Assembly (NCBI GenBank): GCA_029706075.1
Contig: JAINUG010000113.1
Coordinates: 1,961,279-2,025,278 of the forward strand
Direction of reading: 5' to 3'
Length of the DNA stretch: 64,000 nucleotides
From: Aldrovandia affinis
Lineage: Eukaryota; Chordata; Actinopteri; Notacanthiformes; Halosauridae
Below, in pieces: positions 1-10,887 of the stretch. The notes beneath the pieces are model-generated. The model had not been told where the DNA came from. It worked only from the letters and a program-made list of their open reading frames with translations, and searched no databases. A program made the position numbers and the translations under genes. The number at the start of each line of letters is the position of its first letter. Within the stretch, counting starts at the first letter, position 1.

Positions 1-590
1 AATTGTCCTTAAAAGAGGCTTCCTTCTTGCAACTCTGCCATAGGCCATTGTCATGTAAGCATCGTTGAATGGTAGCTTTAGACACCTTGTAACCCCAAGA
101 TTCCAGGTTGTTTTGGAGACCTTGAACTGTGCCCCTTGAACTTCTTTTTGCCTCTCAAACATCCGTCTCACTACACGTGGGGGCAAGATAGATTGCGTCC
201 TCTACCTGGTAGGTTAGCCACTGTTCCAGTGGCCTTAAACTTCCTAATAATTGACACAACAGTGGAAAGCGGCATCTTTTAACTTTGTAGTTTTTGTAGC
301 CATCTCCTGATCTGTAAAGGTCAATAACCTTTTGTCTGATGCTTCCAGGGAGTTGTTTGCCTTTCACCATGATGATGGCTGACCACAGTATTTCAAATGT
401 GTGTTCCCTCCTTTTTATACCCAAGGGGGACAGGACACTATTGTAGGCCACTGTATAGTTCCATAACCTTCCAATGAACTTCAGAAAAGTTGTTATTTTT
501 GTTGGATTAGATTTAAAAGAATAGTTAGGGGTATGAATAATTGTGATCCAGATGTTTTCTGGAAAAAAATATTATTAATAAAACAAAATA
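1..590 (-). mobile_element. Tc1-like transposon, 5' part, cut by window edge
   Basis: Reverse-strand coding from an ATG at about 370 down to position 1 matches the DNA-binding N-terminus of Tc1-family transposases: the start MVKGKQLPGSIRQKVIDLYR is typical of the first paired-type helix-turn-helix domain. The frame then shifts repeatedly (the open stretch 155-451 leaves the family pattern after about 30 residues), but reverse-strand fragments resembling the rest of the N-terminal half continue to position 1. The catalytic DDE part would lie outside the window. The stretch at about 515-560 looks like the subterminal or terminal repeat. It is a dead copy, unrelated in end sequence to the Tc1 element that starts at 736. 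Confidence 0.8.
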
Positions 591-735
591 TGTTTTTCTG
601 AACAATTGTTTTCGTAATGTAGGTTTGGAATTTGGAGCAGAAAATATACCTCATTACTTATATACTTTATTTTATATGATCTCCGTTGCTCATCTTTATC
701 AAGGGTATCAATAAAAATGGAGCCTAATGTATATA

Positions 736-1919
736 CACTCAGTGGCCACTTTATTAGGTACACCTGTACACCTGCTCGTTAATGCAATTATCCAATCAGC
801 CAATCATGTGGTAGAAACTCAATGCATAAAAGTATGCAGACATCATCAAGAGGTTCAGTTGATGTTCAAACCAAAAATCTGAATCCACTTTGACTGTGGA
901 ATGATTGTTGGTGCCAGACAGGGTGGTGTGAGTATCTCAGAAACTGCTGATCTCATGGGATTTTCACACACAACAGTCTCTAGAGTTTACAGAGAATGGT
1001 GCAGAAAGCAAAAAAACCTCCAGTGAGCGGCAGTTCTGTGGGCAAAAATGCCTTTGTTAATGAGAGAGGTCAGAGGAGAATGGCCAGACTGGTTCAAGCT
1101 GACAGAAAGGTGACAATAACTCAAATAACCACGCGTTACAACAGTGGTATGCAGAAGAGCATCTCTGAGCGCACAACACGTCAAACCTTGCAGTGAATGG
1201 GCTACAGCAGCAGAAGACCACACCGGGTTCCACTCCTGTCAGCTAAGAACAGGAAATTGAGGCTACAGTGGGCACAGGCTCACCAAAACTGGACAGTTGA
1301 AGATTGTAAAAATGTCACCTGGTCTGACGAATCTCGATTTCTGCTGCAATATGCAGATGGTAGGGTCAGAATTTGGTGTAAACAACATGAATCAATACAT
1401 CCATCCTGCTTTGTGTCAATGGTTCAGGCTGGTGGTAATGGTGTGGAGAATGTTTTCTTGGCACACATTAGGCCCCTTAATACCAATTGAGCATGGTTTA
1501 AATGCCACAGCCTACCTGAGTCTTGTTGCTGAACATGTGCATTCCTTTATGGCCACAGTCTACCCATCTTCTAATGGCTACTTCCAGCAAGATAATGCAA
1601 CAAAGCACACGTCATCTCAAGCTGGTTCCATGAACATGACAATGAGTTAAGTGTACTCCAATGGCCTCCACAGTCACCTGATCTCAGTCCAATAGAGCAC
1701 CTTTGGGATGTGGTGGAATGGGAGATTCACAACATGAATGTGCAGCTGACAAATCTACAGCAACTGTGTGATGCTATCATGTCAACATGGACCAGAATCT
1801 CTGAGGAATGTTTCCAGCACCTTGTTGAATCTATGTCACAAAGAATTCCGGCTGTTCTGCGGGCAAGGAGGTCCTACCCACTACTAGAAAGGTGTACCTA
1901 ATAAAGTGGCCACTGAGTG
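736..1919 (+). mobile_element. Complete Tc1/mariner-type transposon, inactive
   Basis: Near-perfect inverted ends begin CACTCAGTGGCCACTTTATT at 736 and finish with the complement at 1919. Both ends are flanked by the TA target duplication expected of Tc1/mariner elements (734-735 and 1920-1921). The 1184-bp length is normal for the family. The transposase inside is broken, so the copy could move only with enzyme supplied in trans. Confidence 0.93.
996..1890 (+). pseudogene. Tc1-type DDE transposase, broken
   Basis: The enzyme would bind the inverted ends and cut and paste the element at TA sites. Reading starts MVQKAKKPPVSGSSVGKN at 996 and is stopped by TGA at 1194-1196. It continues in the same frame from 1197 (HTH end, then the catalytic core with TWSDESRF around 1317-1341, which carries the first catalytic Asp). 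It then shifts frame near 1440, where the family has a VMVW-like stretch, runs to about 1650 with the second-Asp region FQQDNAT, shifts again, and ends with a block rich in SPDLSPIEHLWD-like residues and the C-terminus (1710-1901). At least one stop and two frameshifts are present. The family usually encodes about 340 residues, so little is missing apart from the breaks. Confidence 0.9.
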
Positions 1920-1921
1920 TA

Positions 1922-3149
1922 TGTATATATGGGCTGGGCCATTTTAAACACAATGCTGGCAGATTGAAGATGGTGCATAGTCTTTTGATAACTAAGGCAC
2001 CTCAGGCATGTTGATGGTAAAATTATAAGTGGTTTACTTGACAGTTATTTTCAATGTATATCTAAGTGGTGCTTGAAACAACTTTGAAGTTCTCTGGAAA
2101 AAAAGTCAATACATTCTTGGAAATGAATCCCAGGGAAAGTGTTTAGTTGGACATAATGTTCGAAGAATGTATAAATCAACTGAATAAGGGCCGCTGAATC
2201 AATGTGTGCTTGGTACGTATACATTTCACTGGCTTTACATCCTCACAAAACCACTAAGTGCTTCTTAATAGGTTTATTTTAAAAAGAGTAATAGATGATA
2301 CTCAGACAATGTGAAGTCAAAAAGTTACAAATGTGTGGTCTGGTTTCCCCTTACGCATTAAAGTGACAAATGAATTGACTGATTAATTATAAAATGTTCT
2401 CATTGGATGTGGAAAAATGCATATTCTGTCCATGAACATGCTGGTCTTTCATACATATTGTTTAAAGGAATGGTCTTTCTCTCAGTTGGAACACAATTGT
2501 AGACCTGTCAGCCAATCAAACATATGTTTAATTTCACTTTGGTTGAGGCAGAATGGAGAATGGTGGCATGGCATACAGCTAAAAGAGAACTTAATCAGCC
2601 TGACTTCTTTCTGGGTTTCAGCAGATTGCCCTAGCTGAAGGTAAACCACTAACAACTGAAAATCACATTTTCCTTCTGTGGATTTTGCTTGTGAAAAAGG
2701 AAAAAGAGCAAACAGGCAAAATAGTCTGACAACCCACTGTAAAGGTTAGATTTTTTATTTTTTAAACAATGAAAGCAGTGAGTTGTGGATAAGCATCCTC
2801 GCTCACACCCCCACACACACATACTGTATACATATTTCAGATATGACAGGAAAAAAATAAAGAAATATTAGTTGCATTTTAAAAGTTATATTTTTAGTTA
2901 AATATAACTGTTTCTCAAATAACCATCACTCATAACGTCAAATGCATACATTAACCCTTAATGCACAAACTGATTGTTGTACTTTTCATGCTATCCTAAC
3001 CCTCCCTAGAGCGGTTATTGCTACCAGGAATGTATTCTGACAATATTTGAACCACATCAAAAGACACAGATTTTTTTACACTTTATTAACTAATTTCCCT
3101 ATGAGGAAATGAGATAAAGGGTTATATTCTGCCTTCATGTCTTTTCAGA
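1922..3149. other. No gene seen; AT-rich spacer
   Basis: No open frame with family resemblance, no RNA gene and no clean terminal repeats were found on either strand. Short A/T runs and a brief CA-rich patch at about 2808-2822 are the only low-complexity features. Confidence 0.5.
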
Positions 3150-3545
3150 ATGGCAGTGAAAACACACCTGGGTGGTAGTGGAATTGGCATCAACATGGGT
3201 TGGGAGTTTGGCAGTAGGGGTTGTGTCAATGAAAACATTGAGCACTGTGCAAGTTTTGTGTCTGATTATTTGTTTGCATTGTAATCCACTCAGACTACCT
3301 CTTAATTCAAATGCTGACTTCATGTGCTCATGTTTTGCTGTTAATGCGCACATATTAACAGACATGCGGAAAATTCCCCTTCACACAAGAATGTTTTGTT
3401 GATGTTTTGCATTTTACCTCACTCTGAGGCAAAGTGTTCAAGAAATAACTATTTGAAATGCAACCTGTAACCAATATTGAATCAGTTCCAAGTACAGTAT
3501 ATAAGCATTGCACTTGTAACAAGTGGTTCAAGCAAGTGTAAGCAT
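3150..3545 (+). repeat. Unnamed interspersed repeat, copy 1 of 3
   Basis: This stretch aligns by eye, in the same orientation, with 28453-28860 and 45808-46320. Shared landmarks in order are a start like GGTAGTGAAAACGCACCT, a block with AAAACATT then GTGCAAGTTTTGTGTGTGAT, a block around CCACTCAGACTACCTCTTAA (3289-3308), a GATGTTTTGCATTTCACCTC-like block, and an end with GCACTTGTAA. I could not assign it to a family and saw no coding potential. The last third is shared best with copy 3. Confidence 0.7.
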
Positions 3546-4203
3546 TCTATTCTTACTGTTGGTTAGGACAGAGGCATAGGCATGTTTGGAATATCTATAA
3601 CTGAACATTCTCAATGATGACATGACAGTTTCTGCTTATGTTAGCTGGCTACTAATAAGCTAGTCAACACTCGACACAGAAATTGATTTTGTGTAGGCTA
3701 CACAAGAATCATGAAAAACAGTGAAGGTGAATAATGTTGACGTTACTCAAATCAGCATGGTATAATGAAACCATTGCTAATGATGGGGTAATCTTCTTGC
3801 ATTTATTGTGTTGTTTTACGAAGCATGACGGCAAAAACCTGTATAAAAGACTGCTGAATAAATTAAAATCAAAAAATTAAAAATCCAATTGAACATTGTC
3901 TTATTTCAAAGATAACAAATTGTAGAGCTGCACAAATATTGCTAGCACTGGTCATTTTAGCCAACTTGCTAGATATTGTAGCCTATTGATAAATAGTTCT
4001 ACTGAATCTGTGCTTTAATAAACTGCAAAGGCAAAATATAAAAAGTAAATGGCAGACTTGAGCCCCTTTAACTGGAACCTATCACATTTGCTCTTCATCA
4101 GACATGACAAAATTGGCAGTTCGCAATGGTGTTAATGCACTGGAAAAAATAATTGACTGATCTGATTCAACATAATTAAACCAAATCCCACACCAGTTTT
4201 ATT
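3546..4203. other. No gene seen; probably partly LINE-derived at its right end
   Basis: AT-rich with no recognisable frame or terminal repeat. The last part may be the decayed 5' side of the LINE that follows, but I cannot place its boundary. Confidence 0.4.
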
Positions 4204-5330
4204 TTGGGAAATAAATATAACTTGTTAAACAAAATCTTCTCTGAGAAATTGTCTGGTGCCAATATGGCAGCAGTGAACACAGTAAGAGTCTATAGGCCTG
4301 TCTGTGTTGTTAGCAGCAGCGAGGAGTCCCTCCCTAATGACCTAAACTCCTTTTATGTGAGGTTCAAAAAAGACAATGGTGCTCAAATGGCAGCGATGAT
4401 CAGTGGCCTGACCCCTAGTGACCCCCCTCTCTCCATTGACATGGATGCTGTGGTGAGATGCTTCAAAAGGACCCAGTTTAACAAAGCTCCTGGAGTGGAC
4501 AACATCTGTGGGCATGCGCTGACTGCTGAACAGCTAGGTGGAGTGTTTCAGGTCTTTTTTCAGAACTCCCTAGCCGATGGCATAGTACCTCAGCTGTGGA
4601 AACATTCAACAGTAATTCCCATCCCAAAGAAGAGAAGCCCCAGGGTCCTGAATGACCTTAGACCAGTAGCCCTCACCTCCCTTGTGATGAAGGCCTTTGA
4701 GAGGATCACCAAGGTCACCACAGCACAGCCGGACCCCCTTCAGTTTACATACCGTGAGGGTAGAGGGGTGGATGATGTAAACTTATTCGTACTTCACACC
4801 ATATATAAACATCTTAAGGGTCCTAAAACAACTGTTAAACTCCTGCCCCTCTGCCTTTAACCCACTACAGCCCCACATCCTGGCAGATAAACTCCTGAAC
4901 CGTTTTCATTTGGATCGTCAGTTAATCATTTGGATCATGGACTTCCTCACACACAGAATGCAAAGAGTACTAGTCAACAACACATACTGTGATCTGCTGC
5001 ACACCTCCACTGGCTTTCCCCAAGGATGTGTCCTGTCACCTCTGCTCTTCATCCTCTACACTGATGACTGCAGGACTTCACACCCTAATTGTCACCTGCT
5101 GAAATTTGTGGATGACACTGTGCTCCTCTCCCTGCTCTCAGACCCCACGAAAGACCATGGGCCTGCCCTCGATGAGTTTGTGGAGTGGTGTGGCACCACC
5201 TGTCTGGAGCTTAATGTGACAGGTGGTGGTGGTCATCTCCTTCAAACAGCAGGAGTCAAGGTCAACATCAGCACCTACACTCATCCACATGGAGCCAGTG
5301 GAGGTTGTGCAGCAATATAAATAACTGAGG
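4204..5330 (+). pseudogene. L2-type reverse transcriptase, broken
   Basis: The protein would copy LINE RNA into a nicked chromosomal target. Seen in order: a region before the fingers (4204-4440); the FNKAPGVDNI block (4477-4506), typical of L2/CR1 LINEs; the DLRPVALTSLVMKAFERI block near 4655-4705; DPLQFTYREGRGVDD near 4732-4779; then a break. The first frame stops at 4858-4860 exactly where motif A, with the first catalytic Asp, should be; that segment is garbled or deleted. Reading resumes in another frame at 4866-5320 with GFPQGCVLSPLLFILYTDD and the catalytic FVDD box at 5104-5115. A further piece is lost after the LELNVT block near 5200-5220. The enzyme cannot be functional. Confidence 0.88.
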
Positions 5331-6090
5331 TTTGACACCAACACAGAGGACATTCTGAAGAAATGTCAGTAATGCCAGTACTTCTTGAGGAAGCTCAACT
5401 TTTTTTAGTTAACCGCGCCATCCTCACCACATTCTACAACTTATTCATAGAAAGTATAATAACCTTCTACTGTTGATTCAACTCCCTGAGAGAACATTCA
5501 GAACAAGAAGCGCCTCCAGAGTGTGCAGGGCACATGCTCCAAAATTACTGGGCACCCCCAGGGCACATTACCACACTCCATGAACAGCAAACTCTCAGGA
5601 AAGCTAACTTGATCCTCCAAGACCCCAGACACAATCTTTTCCCAGCATTTGAGTGGCTTCCCCCAGGCCGACACCTACGCTGCCCAGGGTGTAGGACTAA
5701 TAGGAGTAGGGAACCTTGTGCCAGAGGCTGTCCTCCCACTCATATCCAGTCTCACCTCAGCCCTCCCCCTCTTATGACTGGACTTCATAACTTGCCCCCC
5801 CTTACTCACTGACATCACTCACTCACTCACTTACACTTACTCATGCAGCCATTATTTTACCACTATTATTATATTTATTTTGTATTATTCAATTTGGCAC
5901 TTATATAGTAGTAATATTGATACTGAGCATTTGCACAGATGTCTGTACAGATTTGCACAGATGTATGTTTGTCATGTCTGTCATCCATTATTGGTTTGAT
6001 TGGTTTGTTGTTATCATTGTTGTTTGATGGTTTTATGTTTACTATGCTGCCTTCATAATTGTCCTTCTGGAATAAATAAAGTTTTTTAAA
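4204..6090 (+). mobile_element. L2-type non-LTR retrotransposon (LINE), 5'-truncated and dead
   Basis: The reverse-transcriptase region, the L2-like C-terminal region (about 5300-5760) and a 3' end of the fish L2 type are present in order on the plus strand. The 3' end lies at about 6057-6090, where the sequence reads like the usual CTTCTGGAATAAATAAAG tail. The upstream endonuclease is missing, as expected for a 5'-truncated insertion. I saw no clear target-site duplication. Confidence 0.85.
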
Positions 6091-6732
6091 TGTAATATAA
6101 TTGAATTGTATGAGGATAAAATAATATTATTTTTCTCAATTCTTATTGTTTATTTTCTACAGCTTACTTTGCTCATCTTCACCAAGGGTGTGAATTATTT
6201 TGGATTTGTGTGACTGTCCGTCAGACAGCATCATTGGTAGACTGATATACTGCACGTGTGTCTTGACCCTAACTCATTTAGCTGCAGTATTTACCCTGCT
6301 CTATGCACCAGAATCTGTTGAATTGGTATATACCTTACTTGTAATCATGGAATACATGCAACTGTCATAACAATAGTGTCATCATATCAAAAGAACATAT
6401 TTCTGCATCGTGTTGAGAATTTTTGTTTTGAAGTTTTGATTGGGGATTGTGATAATCAAATGTGAAATGAAAGCGTTTGTCACCTGCCTTTCAAGGAGCA
6501 ATCCAGCTCATTTCCCATCCAACTATTTGCATATGAATGCTTCTATGAAGTGGAGGAAACACTTTGTATAAATACTTTCTTGGTAATTCATTATAGGCCT
6601 AGTTACCAATACATTTTGTATCTCATGGCAGTCATTTTTCCAATTCTTAAAAGGCACCGTAGCATCCGAACGATTACTGAAATGGTGTCGGCTTATCGTT
6701 GCCCTGTTCTTCGTGGTACATTAACATACACG
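6091..6732. other. No gene seen; unassigned spacer
   Basis: No supported coding frame, RNA gene or repeat boundary between the LINE tail and the start of homology to the LTR array at 6733. Confidence 0.45.
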
Positions 6733-6795
6733 CGGGACTAACGAACAGCTGAAGGCCATTTCAAGGCCTATTTAAGGCTGACTCCCATTACCCAT

Positions 6796-6812
6796 GGAGA
6801 GGAGTAGGAAAG
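6796..6812 (+). promoter_or_regulatory. Polypurine tract before LTR1
   Basis: The purine-rich run GGAGAGGAGTAGGAAAG lies directly before the TG that I take as the LTR start. In LTR retrotransposons such a tract primes plus-strand DNA synthesis. Its presence to the left of the first LTR shows that internal sequence once continued leftward. Confidence 0.55.
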
Positions 6813-7198
6813 TGTTGGTGAGGAGTTGGTGAGTGTTTGTTCAAAGAGAGAGTACTGTGAAGTTGTTGACCAGCCAGTATTAGGAGAAAGAGTGATTGTT
6901 GGAGTGTTTTTGGTGTATGAACTTGGATTGATTGAGACCCCCTTTGTGTACTGACTTGTGGACTGGATTGTGGACTTGGACCTGGATTTTGGATTGGAAC
7001 GGACGCCGACAACGAGAAGGATTGCGGACATTGTGTGTTTGTATTCCCCTGAAGACCCCACCCTTTGTTTTTGTGTTGTCTAGAGTTTATTGATTAAATT
7101 ATTGTTTTTGTTCTGAATACTGCCTCCTCTGTGTTTTTGAACTTGCCTACGCCCTCTGCAAGGTCCGTGAGTGTCGCCCAACCCCTGGGGACACCACA
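6813..7198 (+). repeat. LTR1 of the tandem array
   Basis: About 386 bp. It begins TGTTGGTG and ends CACCACA, nearly inverted ends as usual for LTRs. An ATTAAA polyadenylation-type signal lies at 7093-7098. A TATTTAA box sits just upstream, at 6769-6775, outside the boundary chosen here; if that box is the real promoter, the LTR starts further left than I place it. Confidence 0.6.
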
Positions 7199-7200
7199 TA

Positions 7201-7218
7201 TGGTGGAGAATGCGGGCA
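7201..7218 (+). promoter_or_regulatory. Primer-binding site of unit 1
   Basis: TGGTGGAGAATGCGGGCA starts with the TGG complementary to a tRNA 3' CCA and lies 2 bp after the LTR end, the normal place for the minus-strand primer site. I cannot name the tRNA from memory with confidence. The same site occurs at 9398-9415. Confidence 0.6.
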
Positions 7219-7295
7219 GAGGGCATCACTTATAGGCAAGAGGAGGTAGTGAGTGAGTGAGATTTTTGATTTTTGATTTTTGAAAGAACTACTCC

Positions 7296-8318
7296 ATGAT
7301 GGAAGGGGACTGGACGATGGATCCAGACATGGAGGCTTGGCTGGAGGCAGAGGGTCCCAGCATCTGTCTAAAGCACACCAACGGTCCCTCAAGTGTTTTT
7401 CAGGCAAGTCCAGCCCTCAAATGCTCCTTTTGGCTGGAATGGCGCCCGATATTGCTGAGGCCATTGATGAAATGGAGAGGGTGTTGAGAACCCTGAAGGG
7501 ACGACACAAAATGAAGAAAGTCCTGAAGGATGGCCACTCCTGCTCTGTGGTGCCCCTAGGGAGAAGAAAAAATGTCAGGGTAGCTGCAAAAGCAGCATAC
7601 AACTGTCACAGACAAGTGTGCTGGTTTAGCGGCGGAGTTAGAGAGGCACAAATGGTGATAAAGGGCAAAGAGGACAAGATCCAGAAATTGGAGCAATGCT
7701 GTCGGGACCAGAGGGAGGACCTGGTGAAGAACCAGAGACGGGCGGCCGCATGGTGGAGGACCAATGGCGAGTCACCCTCCGGGAGGTCAGCAGCTTAAAG
7801 GTGTCCAGACTGAGCTGTACCGGACCAGCTGAGTTGGGGACCTCGGAGGAGCGCCATCTGGTGGCCATTGGGGAGATTGCTGCAGGAGCACACTGACTCC
7901 CTGAGAGTGCTGGGAATCATGGCTGGGGAGCTGGAGAAGGACAAAGCATCCTGGGCGATGAAGTGAGGCAGGTAGAGGCCCACAACCTGGTGCTCAAGAG
8001 CGGGTGAGTAACCTAACTAAGAAGTTGGAGGAAAAGCAGCAACAGCGTCTGGACATCCAGGAGTCTCAAGACCAGGCCAAGAGAGTATGCCCAGGGCCTT
8101 GGGGGATGTACAGACCAGGCTCGCCCAGAAGGAGGCGGAGCTAGGAGAGCAGCGGAGACCCATACGTCCGAGGCAGAGAAACTCCGGGTTGAGCGGAGCG
8201 GGGAGGGAGATTGAGGAAGGCGGAGCTGGAGGCTCAGCTGGAAGAGGTGAAGTATGTTCTAAAAGAACAAGAAGAGAAGAATTTTGTTTTGCAGGAACTT
8301 CACCTAACCTTCACCTAA
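7296..8318 (+). pseudogene. Coiled-coil reading frame of LTR element, unit 1
   Basis: The frame would start at the ATG at 7296 (MMEGDWTMDPDMEAWLEAEG) and end with the TAA at 8316-8318, about 340 codons if intact. Here it is split by several frameshifts. The first 85 or so residues form a compact, partly acidic and then basic segment containing AEAIDEMERVLRTLKGRHKM; the rest is strongly heptad-like and rich in E, K, Q, L and R, as expected of a long coiled coil. It occupies the place where gag normally sits. I recognise no zinc knuckle, protease or polymerase. It could be a divergent gag or a captured host coiled-coil gene; I cannot decide. Unit 2 carries the same frame with different breaks. 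Confidence 0.6.
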
Positions 8319-8989
8319 CCAGCAGATGTGTAGATGGAATGACCGTGGGAAGCGTGTGTGTGGAGCAGAGATGCAAGAAGGACAAGGAAAGACAAAGGAA
8401 AATTAACAGTGTTGTGAAGAACATGTTTTCACTGGATGCTGAACTTGACCCCCTGGAAGCAAAAGGGACATTGAAGAAAGGCTGAAGCATGGACACTGGA
8501 TTCAGAACGGCACAAAGTGTACCGGAGGAGCCATGGAGGGCTGGTGAAAACCCGAGCAGGGCGGTGACCGCTCCGTCTGTAAACTCAGAGCCAGTATACC
8601 CATATGGCCACTTGGTGGCAGTAAAGGTGAGCCACCTGCGTCACTCACTAATGTCTGCCAGATGTTTTTCAGGCGATGAAGGGAGATGGAATCTGGACAT
8701 TTGACCCTGGCGGAAAACTGCCTGAGTGGACCTGGAGAGGGGGCCCTCCTGGTGGCTGCTGGACATAGCCGCTCAGCCCTCCCGAGGTCAGAGCTGAGGA
8801 GGAGGGTGTGTGGCAGCCCAAGGGGCTGCCCAAGAAAATGGCTGCCGGGTCCTTCAACAAATGGGAGCCGAAAACACTACATTTCCCAGCAGACCACAGT
8901 CACACCTGAGCCAAGTGGAAGTAACGGGACTAACGAACAGCTGAAGGCCATTTCAAGGCCTATTTAAAGGGCTGACTCCCATTACCCAT

Positions 8990-9006
8990 GGAGAGGAGTA
9001 GGAAAG
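8990..9006 (+). promoter_or_regulatory. Polypurine tract before LTR2
   Basis: Same purine tract as at 6796-6812, directly before the TG at 9007. Confidence 0.55.
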
Positions 9007-9395
9007 TGTTGGTGAGGAGTTGGTGAGTGTTTGTTCAAAGAGAGAGAGTACTGTGAAGTTGTTGACCAGCCAGTATTAGGAGAAAGAGTGATTGTTGGAG
9101 TGTTTTTGGTGTATGAACTTGGATTGATTGAGGACCCCCCTTTGTGTACTGACTTGTGGACTGGATTGTGGACTTGGACCTGGATTTTGGATTGGAACGG
9201 ACATCGACAACGAGAAGGATTGCGGACATTGTGTGTTTGTATTCCCCTGAAGACCCCACCCTTTGTTTTGTGTTGTCTAGAGTTTATTGATTAAATTATT
9301 GTTTTTGTTCTGAATACTGCCTCCTCTGTGTTTTTGAACTTGCCTACGCCCTCTGCAAGGTCCGTGAGTGTCGCCCAACCCCTGGGGACACCACA
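9007..9395 (+). repeat. LTR2 of the tandem array
   Basis: About 389 bp, TGTTGGTG to CACCACA. It is shared between the two internal regions, so it serves as 3' LTR of unit 1 and 5' LTR of unit 2. An ATTAAA signal lies at 9290-9295. It differs from LTR1 mainly by a few single-base gaps and isolated substitutions. Confidence 0.6.
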
Positions 9396-9397
9396 TA

Positions 9398-9415
9398 TGG
9401 TGGAGAATGCGGGCA
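9398..9415 (+). promoter_or_regulatory. Primer-binding site of unit 2
   Basis: Identical to the site at 7201-7218 and again 2 bp after the LTR end. Confidence 0.6.
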
Positions 9416-9493
9416 GAGGGCATCACTTATAGGCAAGAGGAGGTAGTGAGTGAGTGAGATTTTTGATTTTTTGATTTTTGAAAGAACTACTCC

Positions 9494-10520
9494 ATGATGG
9501 AAGGGGACTGGACGATGGATCCAGACATGGAGGCTTGGCTGGAGGCAGAGGGTCCCAAGCATCTGTCTAAAGCACACCAACGGTCCCTCAAAGTGTTTTT
9601 TCAGGCAAGTCCAGCCCTCAAATGCTCCTTTTTGGCTGGAATGGCGCCCGATGTTGCTGAGGCCATTGATGAAATGGAGAGGGTGTTGAGAACCCTGAAG
9701 GGACGACACAAAATGAAGAAAGTCCTGAAGGATGGCCACCTGCTCTGTGGTGCCCCCTAGGGAGAAGAAAAAATGTCCAGGGTAAGCTGCAAAAGCAGCA
9801 TACAACTGTCACAGACAAGTGTGCTGGTTTAGAGGCGGAGTTAGGAGAGGCACAAAATGGTGATAAAGGGCAAAGAGGACAAGATCCAGAAATTGGAGCA
9901 ATGCTGTCGGGACCAGAGAGGAGGACCTGGTGAAGAACCAGAGACGGGCGGCCAGTGGTGGAGGACCAATGGCGATCACCCTCCGGGAGTCCAGCAGCTT
10001 AAAGGTGTCCAGACTGAGCTGTACCGACGAAAGCTGAGTTGGGGACCTCGGAGGAGCGCCATCTGGTGGCCATTGGGAGATTGCTGCAGGAGCACACTGA
10101 CTCCTGAGAGTGCTGGGAATCATGGCTGGGGAGCTGGAGAAGGACAAAGCATCCCTGGGCGATGAAGTGAGGCAGGTAGAGGCCACAACCTGGTGCTCGA
10201 AGAGCGGGTGAGTAACCTAACTAAGAAGTTGGAGGAAAAGCAGCAACAGCGTCTGGACATCCAGGAGTCTCAAGACCAGGCCAAAGAGGAGTATGCCAGG
10301 GCCTTGGGGATGTACAGACCAGGCTCGCCCAGAAGGAGGCGGAGCTAAGGAGAGCAGCGGAGACCCATACGCCCGAGGCAGAGAAACTCCGGAGCGAGCG
10401 GAGCAGGAGATTGAGGGAAGGCGGGAGCTGGAGGCTCAGCTGGAAGAGGTGAAGTATGTTCTAAAAGAACAAGAAGAGAAGAATTTTGTTTTGCAGGAAC
10501 TTCACCTAACCTTCACCTAA
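9494..10520 (+). pseudogene. Coiled-coil reading frame of LTR element, unit 2
   Basis: Same start (ATG at 9494) and same end (TAA at 10518-10520) as unit 1. The first 88 codons are open to about 9760. The following coiled-coil part is spread over several frames. Its last block, open from 10293 to 10520, includes ELEAQLEEVKYVLKEQEEKN, a clear heptad pattern. The breaks sit at different places from those in unit 1, so at every position at least one unit tends to be open. That suggests the frame was intact when the units formed, or that some breaks are sequencing errors. Confidence 0.6.
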
Positions 10521-10527
10521 CCAGCAG

Positions 10528-10887
10528 ATGTGTAGATGGAATGACCGTGGGAAGCGTGTGTGGAGCAGAGATGCAAGAAGGACAAGGAAAGACAAAGGGA
10601 AAATTAACAGTGTTGTGAAGAACATGTTTTCACTGGATGCTGAACTTGACCCCCTGGAAGCAAAAGGGACATTGAAGAAAAGGCTGAAGCATGGACACTG
10701 GATTCCAGAACGGCACAAAGTGTACCGGAGGAGCCATGGAGGGCTGGTGAAAACCCGAGCAGGAGCGGTGACCGCTCCGTCTGTGGAGCTCAGAGCCAGT
10801 ATACCCATATGGCCACTTGGTGGCAGTAAAGGTGAGCCACCTGCGTCACTCACTAATGTCTGCCAGATGTTTTTTTTCAGGCGATGA
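10528..10887 (+). CDS. Second open frame of the LTR element (119 codons)
   Basis: An open frame with ATG at 10528 directly follows the end of the coiled-coil frame, in another register. It is basic (WNDRGKRVWSRDARRTRKDK near its start) and continues through VVKNMFSLDAELDPLEAKG before a stop after 10887. The matching segment in unit 1 (about 8330-8485) is broken. An 11-bp direct duplication (CTTCACCTAAC twice, 10499-10520) sits at the junction of the two frames, in both units. It may be the C-terminal part of the same protein put out of frame by that duplication. No family recognised. Confidence 0.35.
   Translation: MCRWNDRGKRVWSRDARRTRKDKGKINSVVKNMFSLDAELDPLEAKGTLKKRLKHGHWIPERHKVYRRSHGGLVKTRAGAVTAPSVELRASIPIWPLGGSKGEPPASLTNVCQMFFFRR

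Noticed and set aside
7280-7798. 172-codon plus-strand frame read as a gene of its own
   Set aside because: It crosses frames of the coiled-coil reading frame and is a frameshift product; the start at 7296 in another frame is supported by unit 2.
9344-10186. Minus-strand frames of 125-153 codons over the LTR array
   Set aside because: They run antisense to the conserved element and repeat in LTR/internal sequence; no family resemblance.
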